Of a stretch of DNA of 64,000 bases, positions 45,058 to 53,676 are shown in pieces. Each line of letters begins with the position of its first letter. Within the stretch, counting starts at the first letter, position 1. The position numbers were made by a program, and so were the translations under genes. The notes below the pieces were generated by a model. That model ran no database searches and was not told the DNA's origin. It worked only from the letters and a program-made list of their open reading frames with translations. The DNA lies in contig NZ_CACXXB010000010.1 of the NCBI RefSeq assembly GCF_902771435.1, forward strand, positions 1 through 64,000. The letters run 5' to 3'. Origin of the DNA: an uncultured Methanobrevibacter sp. GTDB taxonomy: Archaea; Methanobacteriota; Methanobacteria; Methanobacteriales; Methanobacteriaceae.

Positions 45058-45988
45058 CTTTATCCAACCCGTATTTTTTTCTGTGGGAACTGTCTAAAAT
45101 TAAGCTGTTAATGTCAAACTTGTCGATTTTCTCACCCGTATAATGGTCATGGAAAACCACATGGTCGGAACAGGAAATCGAATCGTTCGTAAGTGGTGTG
45201 TGTGTCTGAATGAACACCTCAAAGCCATAATGGGGGCACGTTCCCTTGCCTTCCAGTCTGCATAGATAACAGCTTCCGTCCCTGCTTTCATGGAAATAGC
45301 CTTTTTTCAGGCAATCTTTCAAAACTCCCGGATCTCCATGATGGATGTAAGGGTCATAGGGACATTTTTTAATAGTCAATGGAGAGGTTGCAAATGCATA
45401 TGAAAAGGGAGAGTCCAGGTTTCTGAGTTTGAGATATCTTGTAAGCGCATTTTTGTAATTGATCTTATCTCCTTCGATAAATATTCCGGAGGCGACTGAC
45501 AGCTTTGCAACCGGCAGCGGGTCTCTAAGCCCCTCAACGGAAACGTTTTTTTCAATAATTTTATAAAATCTGTTGGAGTTCTTTTTCATGTTTAGCTTTA
45601 CTTTAAACAGTACCTTCCAGGGGTCATCCGTCGGCTCAACAGACAACACCTCAGATGAAATTTTCATGCCATATTTCTCTTCGAATTCCTCATTTTTTTT
45701 AGCTAATTTCTTATTCAAGTTCTTTTTGATTTGGTCTTCACTATCTAAGAGTTTCAATGTTTTATAAACTTTATTGCACGCATCCTCTATTGAATCTCTT
45801 CCCAAAACCTCCAGATTATTTGAATAGTCATCTACAATATATTTGAAATTGTCATTTTCACCAGAGTCAATATTTTCGTTTTCAATATAATTTAAGGTTG
45901 TAAAAACAAAAATTGCAATCAGCAACAATGTTGTTATCAAAATGACAGCCGTACCAAGTATTAGATTTCCATTTGAATCGATTTTCAT
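45044..45988 (-). CDS. Pilin-like secreted protein with Cys/His cluster (B)
   Basis: The 314-residue product starts MKIDSNG|NLILGTAVILIT, a class III-like signal similar to its neighbour but with Gly instead of Glu at +5, as in some minor pilins. A long charged helical region (LKLLDSEDQIKKNLNKKLAK) follows. Next is a C-terminal Cys/His-rich domain with KKCPYDPYIHHGDPG, GSCYLCRLEGKGTCPHYG and SDHVVFHDHYTG, a probable metal site. No ribosome binding site is seen and a TATA-like TTTATAAATT lies about 20 nt upstream, so the mRNA may be leaderless. I know no named family for it. Confidence 0.62.
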   Translation of the reverse strand: MKIDSNGNLILGTAVILITTLLLIAIFVFTTLNYIENENIDSGENDNFKYIVDDYSNNLEVLGRDSIEDACNKVYKTLKLLDSEDQIKKNLNKKLAKKNEEFEEKYGMKISSEVLSVEPTDDPWKVLFKVKLNMKKNSNRFYKIIEKNVSVEGLRDPLPVAKLSVASGIFIEGDKINYKNALTRYLKLRNLDSPFSYAFATSPLTIKKCPYDPYIHHGDPGVLKDCLKKGYFHESRDGSCYLCRLEGKGTCPHYGFEVFIQTHTPLTNDSISCSDHVVFHDHYTGEKIDKFDINSLILDSSHRKKYGLDKDDGQ

Positions 45989-46157
45989 TATTAAAAATTT
46001 AACTTAAATTTATAAATTTATTTTTGAAGTGCGACTTTATGTTTTTTCATAAAAGTATTAAAAATCTTAAAAAAACGCAAAATAAGTAATAAAAAAAATA
46101 CTTTTTTATATTACTAGATTTATAACTATACATATTGAAAATATATGGAGGATTTAC

Positions 46158-46556
46158 ATGTCAGATACTGTAAGAACATGGCGTCATATTCAACAAAGAT
46201 ATAATCTTATAGGTTCTAAATGTACCACCTGTGGAGAACTGTTCTTCCCGTCCAGGGTAGTTTGTCCTAACTGCAGGAGAAAAGGTAATCTTGAACCGTT
46301 CCAATTCAGTGGAAAAGGTAAAATTCACACATTTTCAATAATCAGGTCAGCTCCTGACGATTTCAAAAAAGCAGCTCCTTATGCAGTAGCTGTTATTGAA
46401 CTTGAAGAAGGTGCTAAATTAACATCCCAACTTGTAGATTGTGATGTTGACGATATTGAAATTGGTGACGATGTAGAAATGGTATTTAGAAAAATCAGAG
46501 AGGATGGAAAAGACGGAGTTATATCCTATGGATACAAATTCAAAGTTATCAAATAA
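46158..46556 (+). CDS. DUF35 zinc-ribbon/OB-fold protein
   Basis: This 132-residue protein has a rubredoxin-like zinc ribbon (C22, C25, C36 and C39 in CTTCGELFFPSRVVCPNC). An OB fold then follows (GKIHTFSIIRSAPDDFKKAAPYAVAVIELEEG). In archaea DUF35 proteins form the bridge that channels acetoacetyl-CoA between thiolase and HMG-CoA synthase for mevalonate. Those partner genes are not adjacent here; cfbA overlaps its 3' end instead, so the assignment to that complex rests on the family. GGAGG precedes the ATG. Confidence 0.85.
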   Translation: MSDTVRTWRHIQQRYNLIGSKCTTCGELFFPSRVVCPNCRRKGNLEPFQFSGKGKIHTFSIIRSAPDDFKKAAPYAVAVIELEEGAKLTSQLVDCDVDDIEIGDDVEMVFRKIREDGKDGVISYGYKFKVIK

Positions 46557-47442
46557 TACTGCTGTCATTCTCGTAAGTCATGGAAGTACCTTGCCTTACG
46601 CAGAGGAAGTATTTACAGAAATCAAAGAAAAATTTATCAAAAAATCAGGATTAGCAACTGAAATAGGATACATGAAAGTATCAGAGCCTACAATAGCAGG
46701 TGCCGTTGAAATATTAAAGGAACAGGTCGATGATTTGGACAGAATCATTGCGCTTCCTGTATTTTTGGCTCCGGGTATTCACACCAATATTGATATTCCT
46801 CAGCTATTGGGTCTTGAACCTTTGGAAGTTGATCCGAGATGTCCTGATGGAAATTACCCGCCAGAACATTATTTGTCAATAGCAGACGACGTTGATTTCG
46901 ATGGCGAGATTGAACTGTTAAGTTCAATCGGACCTCGCGATGAACTTTTGGATATAATTGATAAAAGAATTAATGAAGCTCTTGATGATTCAAAATTAGA
47001 CGATGATGCAAAAACCGGAATTTTGCTTGTAACCCACGGTTCAAGGCTGAATTACAATAAGGAATTTGCAACTGAATTATATAATAAATTTGAAAAAACC
47101 TGCGAATTACCGTCAAGTTTCGGCTTTATGGAATTGTGCGGCCCAAGCATTCCTGAATCCATTAATAAATTAGTGGATGAGAATGATTTGGAAAGATTGG
47201 TAGTTGTTCCTGTGTTTATAGCTCCTGGAATGCACACCACTCATGATATTCCACATATTTTAGGATTTTTGGAAGACCATGAACATGAACATTCACACAA
47301 CCACGGCCACGACCATGGACATGACCACACTCATGACCTGACTCCTGTTGAGTTTGATGGTGAAATCCTATATCCTGAGCCTATCAAGGCGGATGATATA
47401 TTGATAGATATTCTGGTTTCAATGGTAGATGAAAAATTATAG
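46528..47442 (+). CDS. cfbA: Sirohydrochlorin nickel/cobaltochelatase, fused double-domain form
   Basis: CfbA/CbiX inserts Ni2+ (F430) or Co2+ (cobalamin) into sirohydrochlorin. This protein of about 304 residues is two CbiX units in tandem. Domain 1 has ILVSHGSTLPYAEE and VFLAPGIHTNIDIP. Domain 2 has LLVTHGSRLNYNKE and VFIAPGMHTTHDIP. Both halves keep the two metal-binding histidines. A His-rich insertion (HEHEHSHNHGHDHGHDHTH) sits in the second half. Archaeal CfbA is normally a short homodimer, so this mimics the long bacterial form. ATG 46528, 9 nt after GGAG, is preferred. It overlaps the DUF35 gene by 29 bp. Confidence 0.88.
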   Translation: MDTNSKLSNNTAVILVSHGSTLPYAEEVFTEIKEKFIKKSGLATEIGYMKVSEPTIAGAVEILKEQVDDLDRIIALPVFLAPGIHTNIDIPQLLGLEPLEVDPRCPDGNYPPEHYLSIADDVDFDGEIELLSSIGPRDELLDIIDKRINEALDDSKLDDDAKTGILLVTHGSRLNYNKEFATELYNKFEKTCELPSSFGFMELCGPSIPESINKLVDENDLERLVVVPVFIAPGMHTTHDIPHILGFLEDHEHEHSHNHGHDHGHDHTHDLTPVEFDGEILYPEPIKADDILIDILVSMVDEKL

Positions 47443-47538
47443 TTTTTCATATATTTTTTTGAAAAATTTTGATTTCAAGATAACTTAAAAGAATTTAACT
47501 TAAAATTTAATTATAATCATATTAACGGATGATAAAAC

Positions 47539-48036
47539 ATGTCTGATAAAAAAACAGGAATCTTACTTTTAAGCCACGGTTCAAGACTTGACGATGGTGA
47601 AGAAGTAATTAAAGCTTATAAAGAAATGTATGCTGAAGAATTTCCAGAAATGCCTGTTGAATATGGATTTATGGAAATCAGAAAACCGGGCATTCCGGAA
47701 ACAATCAAAAAATTAACTTCAGAAAACGATTTGGAAAAAATTATTGTTGTACCCGTATTTGTAGCTCACGGACTTCACACAAAAAGGGATATTCCGAAAT
47801 TACTTGGAGTTGAAAGCGATTTTGATGAAGAATCAATATCCGGTCATCATCACCACCATCACGGACACGATGACCACGACCATGACCACCACGGTCACGG
47901 ACATCATCATCACCACCATCATGACCATGATGACGAAAAAATTGAATTTGATGGTGAAATCGTATTGACAGATCCTTTAGGAATCGATACACGTCTATAC
48001 GAAATTATTAAAGATAGAATTTCAGATAATTTATAG
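47539..48036 (+). CDS. cfbA: Sirohydrochlorin nickel/cobaltochelatase, short form
   Basis: This is a 165-residue single-domain CbiX_S/CfbA with catalytic H13 (LLLSHGSRL) and a second histidine in VPVFVAHGLHTKRDIP. Between residues about 103 and 133 lies a His-rich insertion (HHHHHHGHDD, DHDHHGHGHH) expected to bind or store Ni2+ or Co2+. The insertion is flanked by normal CbiX sequence (EFDGEIVLTDPLG) and is native, not a tag. It is 96 bp after the double-domain paralogue, from which it probably differs in metal or partner. GGATGAT precedes the ATG. Confidence 0.9.
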   Translation: MSDKKTGILLLSHGSRLDDGEEVIKAYKEMYAEEFPEMPVEYGFMEIRKPGIPETIKKLTSENDLEKIIVVPVFVAHGLHTKRDIPKLLGVESDFDEESISGHHHHHHGHDDHDHDHHGHGHHHHHHHDHDDEKIEFDGEIVLTDPLGIDTRLYEIIKDRISDNL

Positions 48037-48279
48037 CAGAAATTCTTTTTTCAGATTTGAATTATATTAATTCATTTCTATTATTTTTTTTATATCTTAC
48101 TGTTTTAACATCAAATGCTGTTTTTTTATTATAATTATTATATTAATAAGATCAAATAATTTCTGCCTATACTCATTTTTTTAAAAGTTATATTATAATT
48201 ACCAAAAAATATACATTTTCTTTAAATTGTTTAATATTTTAGTGTGGAATATTTCTTTGTTTCAGGTGAAAAATCTCAT

Positions 48280-48444
48280 CCTAAAAGTTAATGGAAAACA
48301 TGAATTTCAAAGTTAACTTCAAGAACAGTGGATTTTCAGCTTTTAAAATAATCAAAATAAGTCAAATTTGTTATTTTTATTGGATATGCGGGTGATAAGA
48401 CATATGAGGCTGCAAGCAAATCTGTAACTTTAACAGTCAAATAG
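48280..48444 (+). pseudogene. Relic of an adhesin-like protein C-terminus
   Basis: The last 20 codons before TAG (48442-48444) read GYAGDKTYEAASKSVTLTVK, the usual end of an Ig-like repeat in methanogen adhesins. Upstream, KVNGKHEFQ in another frame matches the start of such a repeat (KVNGK...). In-frame stops and shifts separate them, so the gene is dead. The upstream limit is approximate. Confidence 0.65.
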
Positions 48445-48480
48445 TGAGATTTTATCTCTCACTATAAATTCTTTTTTTTT
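48441..48480 (+). terminator. Hairpin terminator after the adhesin relic
   Basis: ATAGTGAGA (48441-48449) and TCTCACTAT (48457-48465) form a perfect 9-bp stem with a 7-nt loop, followed by nine T residues at 48472-48480. It begins at the relic's stop codon, so it is the surviving terminator of that gene. Confidence 0.7.
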
Positions 48481-48560
48481 ATTTTACCTATTTTTGCTCT
48501 TCAAACATTTTTTTTTAAAATTCTTAAAATTTATTAATTCTTAAGTAGATACTAATATTC

Positions 48561-49487
48561 ATGACCTTAAAAGTCTCAGATATTGGTGAGAAAGAATTAG
48601 TTAGATACATAATTGCCAATTCAAATGATATAATTCCGGATGATACTGCCATTACTCAATTAAAGGATTCTAATTTGATTTCAACTTGTGACATGTTGAT
48701 TCAATCCAGACATTTTCCCAAAAACATGTCTTATTTTGAGATGGGGTTCAAATCTGTCACCGTCAATGTCAGTGATCTTGCAGCAATGGGGGCGAACCCA
48801 TTGGGATTTTTACTTTCCATTGCAATACCGAAGGATTTGCCTATTGACTCATTCAAACAAATCATAAAAGGTGTTGTTGATGCATGCAATTTTTATTCCA
48901 TTCCATTAATCGGTGGAGATACAAATGAAGCATCTGAAATTATTATTTCAGGAACTGCATTAGGATTATGTGATAAGCCATTGATGAAAGATACATATGA
49001 AATAGATGACTTATTGGTTATTACAGGCGATATTGGTCATGCCGCATTAGGCTTAAATTTAGAATTAGGTGACAATATTTATGTAAATAAGGTACTAAAG
49101 CCAATAGCAAGACTAAATGAGGGCATTTTAATTAGTCAGGCGGGCGCAACTTCAGCAACAGACATCACTGATGGCCTTGCAAGTGAATTATATGAAATAA
49201 AAAAAGACGGCTTCGGATTTATAATTTATGAGGGAATGCTTGATATAACGGATGAGTACAAACAATTAACATCTAAATTAGGTCTTAATTATCTAGACTT
49301 AATACTTCATGTTGGTGAAGACTTTGAACTGCTTTTTACAATATCAGAATATAATTTAAAAAAATTAAGCATTGATTATAAGGTCATCGGCAAAGTTACA
49401 GATTCGGATAAAATAGAACTAATATTAGAAAATGGATTTTCAGAAGAAATAAAGAACAAAGGTTATGAGCATTATGTTAGTGAATAG
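48561..49487 (+). CDS. thiL: Thiamine-monophosphate kinase
   Basis: ThiL phosphorylates thiamine phosphate to the active cofactor thiamine diphosphate. The 308-residue protein has the ATP-grasp-like PurM fold motifs: IIPDDTAI near residue 25, VNVSDLAAMGANPLGFLLSI near 70, LIGGDTNEASEIIISGTALG near 115 and ATDITDGLASEL near 196. Full length. No ribosome binding site is seen. It overlaps amrS by 23 bp. It is the only thiamine gene in the window. Confidence 0.92.
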   Translation: MTLKVSDIGEKELVRYIIANSNDIIPDDTAITQLKDSNLISTCDMLIQSRHFPKNMSYFEMGFKSVTVNVSDLAAMGANPLGFLLSIAIPKDLPIDSFKQIIKGVVDACNFYSIPLIGGDTNEASEIIISGTALGLCDKPLMKDTYEIDDLLVITGDIGHAALGLNLELGDNIYVNKVLKPIARLNEGILISQAGATSATDITDGLASELYEIKKDGFGFIIYEGMLDITDEYKQLTSKLGLNYLDLILHVGEDFELLFTISEYNLKKLSIDYKVIGKVTDSDKIELILENGFSEEIKNKGYEHYVSE

Positions 49488-50346
49488 CAATCTTTACAAG
49501 AAAAGCTCAAAATCACAAAAGATTAGATGTGAAATTTGCGCAAATTACTGTAAAATAGCTGAAGGTCATTTTGGAGTTTGTAGACAACATAAAAACGTCA
49601 ACGGGGAGTTGTTTGATGAATCATATGGTATTGTTTCATCATTAAGTCCTGATCCTATTGAAAAAAAGCCACTTCATAACTTCATGCCTCATACTTTTAC
49701 ATATTCAATTGGCGGTTTTGGATGCAACATGACCTGTTTGCATTGTCAGAACTATACTATTTCACAAGAGTATGATAAGAATTCACGTTCAATTAAAATT
49801 AACCCAAAAACCATTGTAGATAATGCAATTCGCTATGGCTGCAAGTCGATTGCCTGGACATATAATGAACCTACGATACATTTGCCTTTTAATAAGGAAA
49901 CTTCTCTTTTAGCGCAAAAGAATAATCTGAAAGTAATTTATGTGAGTAACGGATACTTTTCACAACAATCAATAAATGAAATTTTAGGTTTTGTCGATGC
50001 ATTCAACATAGATTTAAAATCAATGTCAAAAGATTTCTATAAAAAAGTCTGTGGCGCAGATTTGGATGTTGTATTGGACAATTTAAGGAGAATACATATC
50101 GAAGGAAAACATTTGGAAATTACAAACTTAATTTTAAATGATTATAATGATTCTGTTGAGGAAATAAGTCAATTATGTGATTTTGTAGTAGATGAACTGT
50201 CTGCTGATGTTCCTCTTCACTTTTCAAGAGCTTTTCCATATTATAAAATGAACGATATTTCACCTACAAATCCTGAAATATTGTATAAGGCTAAAGAAAT
50301 CGCACTCAATAAAGGAATTAAAAATGTTTATCTAGGAAATATTTAA
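49465..50346 (+). CDS. amrS: AmmeMemoRadiSam system radical SAM enzyme
   Basis: This 293-residue radical SAM protein belongs to the Ammecr1-Memo-radical SAM group. The first 40 residues carry CEICANYCKIAEGHFGVC, an extra cysteine cluster. The radical SAM motif CNMTCLHC is near residue 92, followed by IAWTYNEPTIH and DAFNIDLKSMSKDFYKKVCGA. Related to pyruvate formate-lyase activating enzyme, it is thought to act with Memo and AMMECR1 proteins on a target not yet known; neither partner lies nearby. The start at ATG 49465 overlaps thiL; ATG 49474 is also possible. Confidence 0.88.
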   Translation: MSIMLVNSNLYKKSSKSQKIRCEICANYCKIAEGHFGVCRQHKNVNGELFDESYGIVSSLSPDPIEKKPLHNFMPHTFTYSIGGFGCNMTCLHCQNYTISQEYDKNSRSIKINPKTIVDNAIRYGCKSIAWTYNEPTIHLPFNKETSLLAQKNNLKVIYVSNGYFSQQSINEILGFVDAFNIDLKSMSKDFYKKVCGADLDVVLDNLRRIHIEGKHLEITNLILNDYNDSVEEISQLCDFVVDELSADVPLHFSRAFPYYKMNDISPTNPEILYKAKEIALNKGIKNVYLGNI

Positions 50347-50616
50347 TAGTCTTTTTTTAATAAAAATTTTCACGATACACTAATTATTTTCGAAATAGCG
50401 GTGCAAGTGAAAATTCAACGTACTTTTGATATGTAATCGTGTTTTTTCATAGTTTTCATGTAGATGTCATAAAAATAGTCTTAGAAATTACTCATTAACA
50501 TCAAAAAAATTAAAGGCATGATTTAGTAAAATAATAGAAATCATGTCACTATCAATTTAATTAATCATATAATTAATTATAAGCCTACTAAAAATAATGC
50601 TAAAAAAAGAAAAAAA

Positions 50617-51819
50617 TTAAAAATCAATAGTTTGATCTTTTTGTATTGGTTGTCCGTTCCATGCCTGAATGCTTGTCCATTCGGCATACGGTTCTGTCCA
50701 GAATAAATCAGAAGCAGGCAAACCTAATGCTAAAAATATTGCACAGCAGAAATAAACACTGCCTGTATTAATATCACTTTCAGAAATATCCAATTGTGGA
50801 CCGTTTAATCCGACAAGCAACCAACCATTGCTTGAAAAGTTTTGATTTTCACCAAATTGCTTTTTCAATACTGCAGTTAAAGCTGACCTGACCTGGGCAG
50901 GTTTGATATTTCTCGGTAAAATTTTCAATAAGGCCGCTTGAGATAGCAAATGGAAAACGCCGCAACGATATGCCAAACAACTGCCTAAAAGTGGATAGGT
51001 ACCTTCCGGTGAGATTGTCCTTTCTAATTGTGATGATAATCTTGATGACCTCATCAGTTGAACATCTAAAAGTTCACCTTCGCTGATACCGTATTTTCTC
51101 ATAACTTTTAAAATATCATTTAACATAGGGTGAATAACAATACTGTTGAAATATCCGGCGGTAAAGTCTTCTCCATCTGAATAAATTCCATCACCAATAT
51201 AGAAGTCATCTCTGAATCTGCTAACTCCATAGCTTAAACGCTCTTTATCACATTCACCAGTAAATTCTAAAAGAGCAGCTTCAATCATGGATGTAAACAA
51301 TAACCAATGATTTTCATATGGTGCAATAACACGTGTATTTTTAAGTTCACGGATAATCCTGGCCTGATCATCCATAGGTAAATTGAGCCAAATCTGATTT
51401 TTAGCTCTGAGTAATCCCTGAGCAAATAAAGCAACATCAACCAAAGATTGTTTAGGTTCAACTACAAAAATGTAATCGCTGTTGTTCGGATTGACTGCAT
51501 TTGAAATGGCTTTCATTGTCAATCTGATATATTTTTCACGAACAGTTCCTTCTTCTGAGTCATCTGGTCCTAATTCTAACCATGGTGCAATTCCATTGAA
51601 GACACGAGCAAAAGCTTCAAGGTATGAAAATTTTTGACCTTCAGCACTGGTAGACTCATAAGGCATGTTTTTTCTAAGTGAACCCTTTGCAAGGTTATTT
51701 AGAACCGGATAAGTTATTTTTTGTAATATTGAGACCCAATGAATCCTATCTTCTATCTGAGGTTCATCTTCTATGATAGGTTCTTCTTTTTTCTTAAATC
51801 TATTCAAAAATGAGCTCAT
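50617..51819 (-). CDS. DUF2264 domain protein
   Basis: This 400-residue protein, after a charged N-terminus (FKKKEEPIIEDEPQ), matches DUF2264: EAFARVFNGIAPWLELGPDD, YENHWLLFTSMIEAALLEFTGE, FYIGDGIYSDGEDFTAGYFNSIVIHP and SPEGTYPLLGSCLAYRCGVFHLL. DUF2264 has an alpha/alpha-barrel fold seen mainly in gut Bacteroidetes and actinobacteria and is thought to act on sugars. No signal peptide is present, so it is cytoplasmic. Its substrate is unknown. It is monocistronic, divergent from leuC, and may have been acquired from a gut bacterium. Confidence 0.8.
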   Translation of the reverse strand: MSSFLNRFKKKEEPIIEDEPQIEDRIHWVSILQKITYPVLNNLAKGSLRKNMPYESTSAEGQKFSYLEAFARVFNGIAPWLELGPDDSEEGTVREKYIRLTMKAISNAVNPNNSDYIFVVEPKQSLVDVALFAQGLLRAKNQIWLNLPMDDQARIIRELKNTRVIAPYENHWLLFTSMIEAALLEFTGECDKERLSYGVSRFRDDFYIGDGIYSDGEDFTAGYFNSIVIHPMLNDILKVMRKYGISEGELLDVQLMRSSRLSSQLERTISPEGTYPLLGSCLAYRCGVFHLLSQAALLKILPRNIKPAQVRSALTAVLKKQFGENQNFSSNGWLLVGLNGPQLDISESDINTGSVYFCCAIFLALGLPASDLFWTEPYAEWTSIQAWNGQPIQKDQTIDF

Positions 51820-51947
51820 AATAATATTTAGGTAAACCTATTATATAAATTTTAGAATTTTTTCAAAAGTTGATTTTCATAAAAATAAAACGAACTTATA
51901 TATTTTATGAAATATATATAATTATCATTATTAAGAGGTTTGAAAAT

Positions 51948-53192
51948 ATGCCGACAATGTCTGAAAAAATATTAGCTAGAGCATCTGGTAAAAACGAAGT
52001 TGAAGCTGGAGATATAGTTATAGCAAATATTGATGTAGCAATGACTCATGATTTAACTGGACCTCTTTCAGTAGAATCATTTGAAAAAATCGGAGCTGAA
52101 AAAGTCTGGGATGCATCTAAAATTGTCATTCCTTTTGACCATCAGGTTCCGGCTGACTCCATTGACTCAGCCAATAATCACATGCTGATGAGGGAGTTTG
52201 TCAAACAGCAGGGTATTGAGCATTTTTATGATGTTAATGCTGGTGTTTGCCATCAGATTCTTCCTGAATTAGGCCATGTTGTGCCTGGTGAGGTAATTGT
52301 AGGTGCAGATTCACATACCTGTACTCATGGGGCTTTAGGAGCATTTGCAACCGGAATAGGCTCAACTGATATGGCAATGGTATTTGCTGAAGGTAATTTA
52401 TGGTTTAAAGTACCTGAAACCAATAGATTTGAAATAACTGGTAAATTGAAGGATAATGTCTATGCAAAAGACGTGATTTTACATATCATTGGTCAGGTAA
52501 GCGTTGACGGTTCAACATACAAGGCCTGTGAATTTGCCGGCGAAACCATTGGAGACATGAGCGTATCTGAAAGAATGGTTTTATGTAATATGGCTATTGA
52601 AATGGGTGGAAAAACCGGTTTGGTAGAACCTGATGAAAAAACTATAGAATATGTTGAAAATCATTCAAACAAACCGTATAAAGTTTATAAGACAGATTTG
52701 GATTCCCCATCTCTTAATATAATTGATATAGATGTAAGTGACTTGGAGCCGCAGGTTGCTTGCCCTCATAATGTTGATAATGTACGACCTGTAAGTGAGG
52801 TTGACCAGGAAATAGACCAGGTATTTTTAGGTTCCTGTACCAATGGGCGTCTCAGTGATTTAAGGGAGGCCGCTAAAATTATAAAAGGTAAAAAGGTTGC
52901 TAAAGGTACCAGAATGTTAGTGATTCCCGCTTCAAAAGAGGTTTACTCAAAAGCACTTGATGAAGGATTGCTGAAAATATTTGTTGATGCCGGAGCACTT
53001 GTATCAGCTCCTTGCTGCGGTCCATGTCTTGGAGGACACACAGGAATCATAGGACCCGGAGAAGTAAGTCTTTCTACTTCCAACAGAAACTTTAAAGGCA
53101 GACAGGGCTCACCGGACGGAAAGGTTTTCCTGGCTTCAGCAGCTGTTGCGGCAGCTTCAGCTATTGAAGGAAGAATTGTAGTGCCGGAGTGA
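51948..53192 (+). CDS. leuC: 3-isopropylmalate dehydratase large subunit
   Basis: LeuC carries the [4Fe-4S] cluster that isomerises 2- to 3-isopropylmalate. From ATG 51948 (GAGGT 8 nt upstream; the 26-residue hydrophobic extension to 51870 is non-coding) it has 414 residues. Cluster cysteines lie in [11 protein letters not shown] near 302 and [13 protein letters not shown] near 360. [23 protein letters not shown] is typical of the family. Homoaconitase in coenzyme B synthesis is the alternative; the partner small subunit argues for leucine. It is the first gene of a leuCDB operon. Confidence 0.9.
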   Translation: MPTMSEKILARASGKNEVEAGDIVIANIDVAMTHDLTGPLSVESFEKIGAEKVWDASKIVIPFDHQVPADSIDSANNHMLMREFVKQQGIEHFYDVNAGVCHQILPELGHVVPGEVIVGADSHTCTHGALGAFATGIGSTDMAMVFAEGNLWFKVPETNRFEITGKLKDNVYAKDVILHIIGQVSVDGSTYKACEFAGETIGDMSVSERMVLCNMAIEMGGKTGLVEPDEKTIEYVENHSNKPYKVYKTDLDSPSLNIIDIDVSDLEPQVACPHNVDNVRPVSEVDQEIDQVFLGSCTNGRLSDLREAAKIIKGKKVAKGTRMLVIPASKEVYSKALDEGLLKIFVDAGALVSAPCCGPCLGGHTGIIGPGEVSLSTSNRNFKGRQGSPDGKVFLASAAVAAASAIEGRIVVPE

Positions 53193-53196
53193 TATT

Positions 53197-53676
53197 GTGA
53201 AAGGAACCGCATGGAAATTTGGAGACGATATAGATACAGACATTATTGTTCCTGGAAGATATTTGATTTACACAGATGAAGAAAGATTGGCCCAGCATTG
53301 TATGGAAGGTTTGGATGCTGATTTTGACAAGAAATGCAAAAAGGGAGATTTCATTGTAGCAGGAAGGAATTTCGGCTGCGGATCATCCCGTGAACATGCA
53401 CCGATTGCCCTTAAAGGTGTTGGAGTTGCAGCTGTAATAGCTGAATCCTTTGCGAGAATCTTTTATAGAAATGCTACAAATGTTGGTGTTCCGCTTTTGG
53501 AGGCTCCGGGAATTTGTGAACTTGTTGAAAATCAAGAAGAAATTGAAGTTGATATGGAAAAAGGATTAATAACCAATGAAAATGGAGATTCAATCGAATT
53601 TAAGAAATTGCCTCCATTCATGTTGGAAATATTGGAACAGGGTGGTTTAATTGAATACCTCAAAAACAAAAGATAA
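53197..53676 (+). CDS. leuD: 3-isopropylmalate dehydratase small subunit
   Basis: This 159-residue swivelling subunit completes the LeuC active site. [15 protein letters not shown] (residues 11-25) holds the substrate-selecting loop. YLIY here resembles the YLVY loop of isopropylmalate isomerases and not the YLRT loop of methanogen homoaconitases. [16 protein letters not shown] follows near 65. The start is GTG 53197, four bases after the leuC stop and preceded by GAGTGAT. It overlaps leuB by 26 bp. Confidence 0.9.
   Translation: MKGTAWKFGDDIDTDIIVPGRYLIYTDEERLAQHCMEGLDADFDKKCKKGDFIVAGRNFGCGSSREHAPIALKGVGVAAVIAESFARIFYRNATNVGVPLLEAPGICELVENQEEIEVDMEKGLITNENGDSIEFKKLPPFMLEILEQGGLIEYLKNKR

Larger units (their letters stand above)
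48037..48560. other. Intergenic region between cfbA and thiL with adhesin relic
   Basis: This 524-bp gap contains no intact gene. Its first half is plain AT-rich sequence with T-runs that can end cfbA transcription. The part from about 48280 to 48480 holds decayed adhesin coding sequence and a good terminator (listed separately). The rest is the thiL promoter. Confidence 0.6.

Noticed and set aside
47840-47935. His-tag or cloning artefact in cfbA
   Set aside because: The His-rich stretch uses mixed H/D/G codons, sits inside the CbiX domain and has a counterpart in the neighbouring paralogue, so it is native.
50347-50616. ORB-like or RNA gene in the gap after amrS
   Set aside because: GCAAGTGAAAA is too weak a match, and no stable GC-rich fold or gene is seen; it is a plain AT-rich convergent gap.
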